Positions 1 through 5,393 of a stretch of 5,644 nt of DNA are shown here, piece after piece (within the stretch, counting starts at the first letter, position 1; every line of letters begins with the position of its first letter). The translations under genes were made by a program, and so were the position numbers. Source of the stretch: Candidatus Cloacimonadota bacterium (GTDB lineage: Bacteria; Cloacimonadota; Cloacimonadia; Cloacimonadales; WRIO01). The stretch is from NCBI GenBank assembly GCA_009782695.1, contig WRIO01000090.1:1-5644 (forward strand). Direction: 5' to 3'. Under the pieces are notes generated by a model. The model was given only the letters and a program-made list of their open reading frames with translations. It was not told where the DNA came from and ran no database searches.

Positions 1-204
1 CCAAAAACCTGTGGCATCATCTTGAATTATAGTGTATCCATCTTCGTCGTGAGCCCAATTATGGTATTCATCACCTGTTAAAAACACTTCAACTGGAGTC
101 CCATCTGGCTGAGTAACTCGGCTTAGAATGTTATCGAACCAAGCAGAATTTAAATTGACAGCTAACAGACTAAAAACAAATAGTATAAAAAGTAACTTTC
201 TCAT
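1..204 (-). CDS. Exported protein, N-terminal fragment, M6-metalloprotease-like
   Basis: This is the first 68 codons of a gene that continues beyond the left edge. The start is the ATG at 204-202, preceded by AAGGAG (220-215) ten bases upstream. Residues 1-21 form a signal peptide: a basic MRK start, a hydrophobic core rich in Leu and Phe, and a small-residue end (Asn-Ser-Ala), so the product is probably exported. The mature part reads TQPDGTPVEVFLTGDEYHNW (31-50) followed by AHDEDGYTIIQDDATGFW (51-68). In my recollection this QPDG...GDEYHNW...DGYTI block is typical of the N-terminal region of secreted M6-family (immune inhibitor A-like) metallopeptidases. The catalytic HEXXH domain would lie outside the window, so peptidase activity cannot be confirmed, and the same block could head another secreted protein. 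The reading frame is secure; the family call is moderate. Confidence 0.68.
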   Translation of the reverse strand, partial: MRKLLFILFVFSLLAVNLNSAWFDNILSRVTQPDGTPVEVFLTGDEYHNWAHDEDGYTIIQDDATGFW

Positions 205-268
205 TTAATTTTTTCTCCTTTTCATATTATATTTTCACTTAAAAAAAATGAGATTTTTATGTTGCGTC

Positions 269-296
269 ATTATTTTTTTTTACCGAATAATGTCAA
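269..296 (-). promoter_or_regulatory. Candidate promoter of the M6-like gene
   Basis: On the minus strand a perfect -35 hexamer TTGACA (296-291) is followed, after 16 bases, by AATAAT (274-269), which matches five of six positions of TATAAT. It lies about 65 bases upstream of the ATG at 204 and faces that gene. This is the best -35/-10 pair in the window. No transcription data support it. Confidence 0.45.
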
Positions 297-453
297 GCAA
301 AAATGAATATGTAAGATTTATTCATACATAAATTTTTGTTTCCTAATGTAGAAATATTTGAAAACGCTTTACAAAAAAGAACCTTTAAAAAAAGTGGTTT
401 AGATATTTTTATTTTAGGTTGATTTAGTTGTTGCTTAAAAATGCATAAAAATC

Positions 454-508
454 AAAGCTACATTGAGCTGAGAAATTGCTATTGTTTGAAAACATCTGAC
501 GTAGCTTT
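454..508. repeat. Long-spaced 8-base inverted repeat around a promoter candidate
   Basis: The left arm AAAGCTAC (454-461) is the exact reverse complement of the right arm GTAGCTTT (501-508), with 39 bases between. The right arm abuts the possible -10 element TATATA (508-513), and the possible -35 lies inside the loop, so the arms could be paired operator half-sites. Chance occurrence in AT-rich DNA is also possible. Confidence 0.35.
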
Positions 509-513
509 ATATA
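486..513 (+). promoter_or_regulatory. Candidate promoter of the glycosyltransferase gene
   Basis: TTGAAA (486-491, five of six matches to TTGACA) is followed after 16 bases by TATATA (508-513, four of six matches to TATAAT). Transcription would begin near 520 and leave a leader of about 115 bases before the ATG at 634. AT-rich DNA gives many such matches, so this is weak. Confidence 0.3.
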
Positions 514-520
514 TCGATTT

Positions 521-551
521 TGTATAAAAAAGAGAAATAACTTTTTATACA
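521..551 (+). repeat. Perfect 10-base inverted repeat in the glycosyltransferase leader
   Basis: TGTATAAAAA (521-530) pairs perfectly with TTTTTATACA (542-551) around an 11-base loop. Only one pair is G-C and no T-run follows, so it is a poor terminator. Its left edge sits where transcripts from the 486-513 promoter candidate would start, so it could be a 5'-terminal stem-loop or a DNA operator. Confidence 0.45.
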
Positions 552-633
552 CTCTCATATAGATTATTAGCTTTTACAAATATCCAAGATGAGGCTATAT
601 GTAATAATAACAAAGATTTTATTAGGAGTAAAA

Positions 634-1500
634 ATGAAACCATTTTGTTCATTTATTTGTGCTGTATACAATAGAGAAGCATATTTAAAAGAATGTCTCG
701 ATTCTATTTTATCACAATCCAACTTTGACTTTGAGCTGGTGATAGTAGATGACGGGTCGACAGATAATACTCAAAAAATAATCGCCCAACTCCAAGATGC
801 TAGGATCAAACTAATAAATACTGAACACAAAGGATGTTGGAGTGCGAAAAATATAGGGATAAAGCATGCCAGGGGTGAGTATATATGTTTTATAGATTCT
901 GACGACTTTCTTACCCCAGATTTTTTACAGAATGGTATGGAAGGTATCAAACAAAACCCTGAATTTGATTATTTCTATCCTACTGAACTCCGTATCATTA
1001 AGGAAAACGGGCAGCCAACCAATAAAATATGGCGGTATATTTCTTACCCAGAGCCTCAAGCACTCATCAAATTGTTCTGGGAAAGGCAAATAGGGGGAAT
1101 AGTGCATGCAGGTGCTTTTATAAAAAAAGCTGTTTTTGAAATATATGGTTTGTATGACGACAGTTTTTTTAACTTGTCAGACACTGCTTTTATCATTAGC
1201 AATGCTATGAAAATAAAGTTTTGCCTTTTACCCAATTTAAAAACCTACCTAAACCGTCAGCATTCAAAACAAACAAATACTAACTACTATGAGAGATTTC
1301 GGACTTTTAGCGAGATACTAGATGAAATAATTTTAAAATACCCCACTGAATATTTTTTAGGGTTTAAACTTGATAAAAATAGTAAAGATTTCTATGATGT
1401 TTGTGTAGAGAAATTTATGAGTCTGGCAAATGAGACTACATATAACCAACATTACACGCAAAAAGCTAAAAAATATATAGAATTGCTCCGTAAATTATAA
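634..1500 (+). CDS. Family 2 glycosyltransferase (GT-A fold)
   Basis: This is a 288-residue enzyme predicted to transfer a sugar from a nucleotide-sugar donor to a glycan or other acceptor at the cytoplasmic side of the membrane. It opens with the GT2 nucleotide-binding strand (FICAVYNREAYLKECLDSIL, residues 7-26), then ELVIVDDGSTDNT (34-46) and a KNIGIKHARGEYI segment (72-84). These lead into the DXD-type metal and donor site IDSDD (87-91). The acidic NLSDTAF segment (180-186) lies where GT2 enzymes carry the catalytic-base region. No membrane helix or signal peptide is visible. The chosen start has AGGAG (624-628) five bases upstream and begins just before the fold. The in-frame ATG at 589 would add 15 residues but has no ribosome binding site. 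Donor and acceptor cannot be read from the sequence. It stands alone, and three 60-base lines counted gave 19-24 G+C per 60, against 26 and 30 in two hydA lines. That is common for surface-glycan genes and compatible with horizontal transfer. Confidence 0.93.
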   Translation: MKPFCSFICAVYNREAYLKECLDSILSQSNFDFELVIVDDGSTDNTQKIIAQLQDARIKLINTEHKGCWSAKNIGIKHARGEYICFIDSDDFLTPDFLQNGMEGIKQNPEFDYFYPTELRIIKENGQPTNKIWRYISYPEPQALIKLFWERQIGGIVHAGAFIKKAVFEIYGLYDDSFFNLSDTAFIISNAMKIKFCLLPNLKTYLNRQHSKQTNTNYYERFRTFSEILDEIILKYPTEYFLGFKLDKNSKDFYDVCVEKFMSLANETTYNQHYTQKAKKYIELLRKL

Positions 1501-1593
1501 TTTTTTTACGAGAGTATGCTTTGAAAAGTTTTCTATAATTGAGATTTTCGAAAGACTTCTCTACATACTGTATTTATAAAAAATAAAAAACAA

Positions 1594-1599
1594 TTGACA
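1594..1599 (+). promoter_or_regulatory. Possible -35 element upstream of the hydrogenase gene
   Basis: A perfect TTGACA lies 103 bases upstream of the hydA start. No good -10 hexamer follows at 16-18 bases; the nearest TATAAA-like string (1611-1616) is only 11 bases away. The surrounding 1501-1702 gap is almost pure A/T and shows no clear terminator for the glycosyltransferase gene. Confidence 0.22.
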
Positions 1600-1702
1600 A
1601 AAAAACTAAATATAAAAAATTGGTATTCAATGAAAATAAAAAAAATACATAAATGATTATGTTTCAAAATAAAAGCTGAAATATGATTTTGGAGGAAGAT
1701 TT

Positions 1703-3490
1703 ATGTCTCAAACATTTGAAATCACTATCGATGGTAAGAAAGTGATGGTTGACGATACTATGACCATAGTGGAAGCAGCAAAGAAAGTGAATATCCATAT
1801 TCCTGTCTTGTGTTATCATCCAGATTTGGCGCCCACTTCGAATTGTGGTCTATGTGTAGTGGAAGTAAATGGGCATCCCCAACCTAAAAGGGCTTGTTCT
1901 GCTCCTTGCACACCAAATATGACAGTTGTCACAAACAATGCAAAAATCAGAGATTTTCGTAAAACTTTGATAAAGCTTCTGTTAAGCGACCACGATGTGA
2001 CTTGCCCGACCTGTGCTGCAAATGAAAAATGTGAGCTGCAAAAAGTTGCCAATGATATGAGTGTGCAATTAGACGACCGCCCACCACTCCTTGTTAAAAA
2101 ACCAAAAGACGAGTCTGGTATAGCTTTAATTCGTGACCCAAATAAATGTATAGCTTGTGGGCGTTGTATCACTATTTGCAACGATATCCAAGAAGTCAAC
2201 GCTCTCACCTTCGCGAATAGAGGTTTTGTGGGAACTGTCGAGACTGCCTTTGGAAAAGGTATCGCCAAATCACCTTGTGTGAACTGCGGACAATGTATCA
2301 TTTATTGCCCGACAGGTGCCTTGTCAGAGCGTTCTGAAGTAGATGATGTATGGAAAGCCATACTCGACAAAGACAAGCATGTGATAGTGCAGGAAGCACC
2401 TGCAATTCGTGTGTCTTTGGCAGATGAGTTTGGATTAGAAGTCGGTGAGATTACCACTGAGAAAATGTATGCTGCTCTGAAAGCAATAGGTTTTGACAGT
2501 GTAATGGATACGAATTTTTCAGCTGATTTGACCATAATGGAAGAAGGCACAGAGCTTGTTGCAAGGCTTAAATCTGGTAATAAAAGACCTATGATAACCT
2601 CGTGTTCACCGGGTTGGGTAAAGTTTATCGAAACTTATTATCCTGACCTTGTAGATTGCCTTTCCACTGCTAAATCACCTATGTCGATGTTTGGTGTGTT
2701 GGCAAAAACATATTATCCAAAGCAAAAGAATATCGACCCTGCAAAGATAGTTTCTGTGGCTATCATGCCTTGCACAGCAAAGAAGTTTGAAGCACGCAGA
2801 CCAGAACTAAGTGATTCTGGTTTCCAAGATACAGATTATGTCCTTACCACTCGCGAATTTGTGCGTATGATAAAAGAAGTTGGATTTGATTTCAGAAATG
2901 CAGAAACAGTTAAACCCGACGAAGGCATGAGTTGTTACTCTGGTGCAGGCACTATATTCGGTGTGACTGGTGGTGTGATGGAAGCTGCTTTGCGCTCTGC
3001 TTATATGCTTGTCACAGGAAAAGAACTAGAAAATGTAGAAGTCAAAGCAGTTCGTGGTCTCGAAGGCATAAAGGAAGCTACCATAAATATACCAGGCTTC
3101 GGCGACTTAAAAATAGCTGTTGCGCATAGCCTTGGTAAAGCACGAAAACTAATGGATAAAATCCGTAAACAGTTAAATGAAACCGGTACTTCTGACTACC
3201 ACTTTATAGAAGTAATGGCTTGTAAAGGTGGATGTGTAGGGGGTGGCGGGCAACCACTGGGCAATGGAGTAAGCAAAAGAGCAAAAAGAGCAGAAGGGCT
3301 TTACACAGATGACAAAAAGGCAAAATTTAGAAGGTCACACGAAAATCCAGAAATCACCAAAGTTTACAAAGAATTTTTAGGTGAACCTAATGGTGAGCTA
3401 GCTCATAAGTTATTACACACTTACTATTATAAAAGGTCACAAGCCGAAGGAAATGTAGTGGAACAAGTAACCCACAAAGGACATCATTAG
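1703..3490 (+). CDS. hydA: [FeFe]-hydrogenase catalytic subunit, HndD/HydA type
   Basis: This 595-residue cytoplasmic iron-only hydrogenase catalyses reversible H2 formation at an H-cluster. In order it carries: a [2Fe-2S] ferredoxin domain (Cys37, 48, 51, 65); the His-ligated [4Fe-4S] motif H-x3-C-x2-C-x5-C (His97, Cys101, 104, 110); and two [4Fe-4S] ferredoxin motifs (Cys149/152/155/159 and Cys192/195/198/202). The H-cluster motifs follow: L1 TSCSPGW (299-305), L2 MPCTAKKFE (355-363) and L3 EVMACKGGCVGGGGQP (503-518). The small-subunit-like tail is fused at about 535-575. Residues equivalent to the CpI proton path are present (Cys301, Glu281, Ser321, Glu284). L1 has Ser302 where CpI has the cluster ligand Cys300. 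The ATG has GGAGG (1691-1695) seven bases upstream. The N-terminal domain set is typical of NAD(P)H-linked, often electron-bifurcating multi-subunit enzymes, but no HydB/HydC-like gene is adjacent. The electron partner is therefore unknown. The gene appears monocistronic, closed by the terminator at 3509-3540. Confidence 0.96.
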   Translation: MSQTFEITIDGKKVMVDDTMTIVEAAKKVNIHIPVLCYHPDLAPTSNCGLCVVEVNGHPQPKRACSAPCTPNMTVVTNNAKIRDFRKTLIKLLLSDHDVTCPTCAANEKCELQKVANDMSVQLDDRPPLLVKKPKDESGIALIRDPNKCIACGRCITICNDIQEVNALTFANRGFVGTVETAFGKGIAKSPCVNCGQCIIYCPTGALSERSEVDDVWKAILDKDKHVIVQEAPAIRVSLADEFGLEVGEITTEKMYAALKAIGFDSVMDTNFSADLTIMEEGTELVARLKSGNKRPMITSCSPGWVKFIETYYPDLVDCLSTAKSPMSMFGVLAKTYYPKQKNIDPAKIVSVAIMPCTAKKFEARRPELSDSGFQDTDYVLTTREFVRMIKEVGFDFRNAETVKPDEGMSCYSGAGTIFGVTGGVMEAALRSAYMLVTGKELENVEVKAVRGLEGIKEATINIPGFGDLKIAVAHSLGKARKLMDKIRKQLNETGTSDYHFIEVMACKGGCVGGGGQPLGNGVSKRAKRAEGLYTDDKKAKFRRSHENPEITKVYKEFLGEPNGELAHKLLHTYYYKRSQAEGNVVEQVTHKGHH

Positions 3491-3508
3491 ATTTATATAA
3501 TAAACAAT

Positions 3509-3540
3509 AAAAAGCCGACTTTGAAGAGTCGGCTTTTTTT
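3509..3540 (+). terminator. Intrinsic terminator of the hydrogenase gene
   Basis: AGCCGACT (3513-3520) pairs with AGTCGGCT (3527-3534) around the six-base loop TTGAAG. An upstream A-run lengthens the stem and seven T's end it (3534-3540). It begins 19 bases after the hydA stop. The A-run on the other side means it could also stop leftward transcripts that pass the gdhA terminator. Confidence 0.92.
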
Positions 3541-3545
3541 GTAGC

Positions 3546-3590
3546 AAAAAAGAGACGAGATGAATCTCGTCTCTTGCTATATTTTTTTTT
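3546..3590 (-). terminator. Intrinsic terminator of gdhA, possibly bidirectional
   Basis: AGAGACGAGA (3551-3560) pairs perfectly with TCTCGTCTCT (3565-3574) around a TGAA tetraloop. Read on the minus strand, after the gdhA stop at 3594-3592, the hairpin is followed directly by a T-run (complement of 3546-3550). On the plus strand a longer T-run (3582-3590) follows a few bases later, so it may also back up the hydA terminator. Confidence 0.88.
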
Positions 3591-3591
3591 C

Positions 3592-5070
3592 TTATACTAC
3601 GCCTTGTTCACACATTGCTTTTGCTACTTTCATAAAGCCTGCAATATTTGCACCTTTTACATAGTTTACCCAGCCACCTTTTTCCTTGCCGTGATCTACA
3701 CAAGCTTGATGTATTTTTTTCATAACATCTTGCAGTTTGGCATCCACTTCGCTACCAGCCCATCCGGAGAATGTAGCGTTTTGGGTCATTTCAAAGCAGG
3801 AAGTTGAGACACCGCCGGCATTAGAAGCTTTTCCGGGAGCAAAAAGTATCTTTGCTTTTTGGAAAATATATGTAGCTTCTAATGTGCAAGGCATATTTGC
3901 CCCTTCAGTGACGCATATTACTTTATTTTTTACTAGATTTTCTGCGTCTTTCTCGTTTAGTTCATTTTGTGTAGCACAAGGCAGAGCTATGTCACATTTA
4001 ACTTCCCAAGGTTTTTTACCGGGGAAAAATGGCACTTTGAACTTGTCAGCATAGTCTTTTACAAGGTTTCTATTCGAGAGTTTCATTTCGACCATATAGT
4101 CAATCTTCTCGCCAGTAATTCCCTTTTCGTCTAGGATATATCCGTCAGGACCAGACAATGTGACTACTTTTGCTCCTAATTCTGAGGCTTTTTTAGCAGC
4201 ACCCCATGAAACCTGTCCAAAGCCAGATATCGCAACTCTTTTGCCTTTGAATGATTCTTTGATTGTTTTTAATTGTTCTTGCGCAAAGTATACCACACCA
4301 TAACCTGTAGCTTCTGGTCTGAAAATACTCCCACCCCAGTTTAAGCCTTTACCAGTAATAACACCTGTAAATTCGTTTGCCAGTTTTTTATACATACCAA
4401 ACATATACCCTACTTCTCTTGCGCCAACACCGATATCGCCTGCTGGGACATCAGTGTGAGGTCCTATATGACGAAACAGTTCTTGCATAAATGCTTGAGC
4501 AAATCTCATCATTTCTCCTTCTGATTTACCTTTTGCATCAAAATCTGCTCCACCTTTTCCACCACCCATTGGCAATGTAGTTAAAGCGTTTTTAAATGTT
4601 TGCTCAAAAGCAAGGAATTTCAAGGTGGATTCATCTACTTTTGGGTCGAAACGGATACCACCCTTATATGGTCCGATAGCACTGTTTTGTTGAATCCGAT
4701 AGCCACGATTTACGCAAACTTCGCCTTTGTCATTTACCCAAGTGACTTTAAACGAAATCACTCTTTCAGGTTCGATCATTCTTTCTAATATGTTGTTCTT
4801 TACAAAAACAGGGTTACTGGTGTATGTCTCCCACACTGTTTCGACTACTTCTTGGACTGCTTGTAAAAAAAGTTTTTGTCCCGGATTACGGGCTTCAATC
4901 TTTTTCATAAACCCATGCATATCTTTTGTGGAACTAGTTTTTTGAACTTCTTTTACGACTTCAGTTTTCTTTGAAGCTGATTTTTTTGGTTCGCTTTTTT
5001 TTGTGTCAGCTTTTTTTGCGGCTGTTTTTTTTGTATCAGCTTTTTTAGGTGTCATTTTTTTTATTGCCAT
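3592..5070 (-). CDS. gdhA: Glutamate dehydrogenase, hexameric type, with Lys-rich N-terminal tail
   Basis: This 492-residue cytoplasmic enzyme interconverts glutamate with 2-oxoglutarate and ammonium using NAD(P)(H). From about residue 52 it follows the 50-kDa hexameric family throughout. Substrate and catalytic residues are at family spacing: Lys136 (PYKGG), Lys160 (EQTFK), Lys172 (GGGKGG), Asp212 (PAGDIGVG) and Ser424 (VSTSCFEM). The dinucleotide-binding loop is SGFGQVSWGAAKK (282-294). The end of the next strand reads TLSGPDGY (304-311), which resembles the NAD-specific Clostridium symbiosum enzyme more than the NADP-specific E. coli one. NAD preference is therefore likely but unproven. 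Residues 1-50 are extra compared with E. coli GdhA (447 residues); in residues 1-35 every fourth and fifth residue is Lys. This start is supported by GGAGG nine bases before the ATG. The internal Met51, which would give a normal-length protein, has no clear ribosome binding site. The gene is convergent with hydA and divergent from yggS, and appears to be transcribed alone. Confidence 0.97.
   Translation of the reverse strand: MAIKKMTPKKADTKKTAAKKADTKKSEPKKSASKKTEVVKEVQKTSSTKDMHGFMKKIEARNPGQKLFLQAVQEVVETVWETYTSNPVFVKNNILERMIEPERVISFKVTWVNDKGEVCVNRGYRIQQNSAIGPYKGGIRFDPKVDESTLKFLAFEQTFKNALTTLPMGGGKGGADFDAKGKSEGEMMRFAQAFMQELFRHIGPHTDVPAGDIGVGAREVGYMFGMYKKLANEFTGVITGKGLNWGGSIFRPEATGYGVVYFAQEQLKTIKESFKGKRVAISGFGQVSWGAAKKASELGAKVVTLSGPDGYILDEKGITGEKIDYMVEMKLSNRNLVKDYADKFKVPFFPGKKPWEVKCDIALPCATQNELNEKDAENLVKNKVICVTEGANMPCTLEATYIFQKAKILFAPGKASNAGGVSTSCFEMTQNATFSGWAGSEVDAKLQDVMKKIHQACVDHGKEKGGWVNYVKGANIAGFMKVAKAMCEQGVV
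4966..5070 (-). repeat. Coding repeat: seven xxxKK pentapeptides in the gdhA tail
   Basis: The first 35 codons of gdhA form seven consecutive 15-base units, each ending in two Lys codons: MAIKK, MTPKK, ADTKK, TAAKK, ADTKK, SEPKK, SASKK. Two 21-base blocks encoding KKADTKK (5046-5026 and 5016-4996) differ by one base. This suggests growth by local duplication. On the coding strand the unit junctions create A-runs of 6-8 bases. Confidence 0.9.
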
Positions 5071-5124
5071 TACGCAATGCCTCCATTTTTATGATAAAAC
5101 CTAAAAAAAATAAAACGCTGATTA

Positions 5125-5130
5125 TGTCAA
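5125..5130 (-). promoter_or_regulatory. Possible -35 element of gdhA
   Basis: On the minus strand a perfect TTGACA lies 54 bases upstream of the gdhA ATG. The expected -10 position is a T-run; the best nearby string, TTTTAG after 18 bases, matches only three of six positions. The -35 is plausible and the -10 unresolved. Confidence 0.3.
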
Positions 5131-5336
5131 GTGTTTTTTTGTATTTATTGTTTTTTAATATAAACTTTTTTTGATTTTAACAAATGATACAGTTTCTATA
5201 AATTAGGAAAACTGACACAGATTAACGAAGTAATCATAAGTATTTATTTCGTATTTATCATATTTGTATGCAGTTTAACGTTATTTGATCAGCTATAGTT
5301 TAGAATGACATCATATTTGCCTCATACAAAAAACGC

Positions 5337-5342
5337 TTGACA
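5337..5342 (+). promoter_or_regulatory. Possible -35 element of yggS
   Basis: TTGACA occurs 51 bases upstream of the TTG start. The 17-base-spaced position does not resemble TATAAT; TAAATA (5367-5372) is the closest -10-like string but sits 24 bases away. A perfect 8-base palindrome AAAGCTTT (5357-5364) occupies the spacer. Confidence 0.3.
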
Positions 5343-5393
5343 AGAAAAGCTCTTTTAAAGCTTTGGTAAATAAATTCATTGTGAGGATATATA

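Larger units (their letters stand above)
205..633. other. Divergent intergenic region, no gene seen
   Basis: This very AT-rich stretch separates the leftward M6-like gene from the rightward glycosyltransferase. It holds the M6-gene promoter candidate, a small inverted repeat (ATGAATA 303-309 / TATTCAT 319-325), an 8-base inverted repeat (454-461 / 501-508), a glycosyltransferase promoter candidate (486-513) and a perfect 10-base inverted repeat (521-530 / 542-551). I see no protein or structural RNA gene in it. An ATG at 589 is in frame with the glycosyltransferase but has no ribosome binding site. Confidence 0.7.
5071..5393. other. Divergent intergenic region between gdhA and yggS, no gene seen
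   Basis: This AT-rich gap must hold the promoters of both genes. It contains TTGACA facing gdhA (5130-5125) and TTGACA facing yggS (5337-5342). It also holds an imperfect inverted repeat near its middle (ACGAAGTAA 5225-5233 / TTATTTCGT 5244-5252, one G-T mismatch) and a short one at 5190-5195 / 5209-5214 (CAGTTT / AAACTG). I see no protein or RNA gene here. Confidence 0.7.

Noticed and set aside
303..325. ATGAATA / TATTCAT hairpin near the M6-gene promoter
   Set aside because: The seven-base A/T-dominated stem is expected by chance here and has no further support.
589..633. Longer glycosyltransferase start at the ATG at 589
   Set aside because: No ribosome binding site precedes it, the extra 15 residues are not part of the GT2 fold, and the ATG at 634 has AGGAG at suitable spacing.
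1512..1570. AGTATG / CATACT inverted repeat as the glycosyltransferase terminator
   Set aside because: The six-base arms are more than 40 bases apart and the stem would be weak, so it does not look like an intrinsic terminator.
1816..2550. Open reading frames on the minus strand inside hydA
   Set aside because: They lie opposite strongly conserved hydrogenase codons, have no ribosome binding sites worth noting and encode nothing recognisable.
3592..4920. gdhA starting at Met51 (4920) as the main product
   Set aside because: The upstream bases there have no Shine-Dalgarno match, whereas the ATG at 5070 has GGAGG nine bases upstream.
3737..4945. Open reading frames on the plus strand inside gdhA
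   Set aside because: They are shadows of the gdhA coding strand with no recognisable product.
5225..5252. Inverted repeat ACGAAGTAA / TTATTTCGT as an operator or small RNA hairpin
   Set aside because: It has one mismatch, is about 140-155 bases from both start codons, and no T-run or conserved context supports a function.
5097..5365. Bacteroidota-type -7 elements (TAnnTTTG) before gdhA and yggS
   Set aside because: Only seven-of-eight matches exist (TAGGTTTT on the minus strand, AAGCTTTG on the plus strand), their spacing to TTG differs, and AT-rich DNA yields many such near matches.
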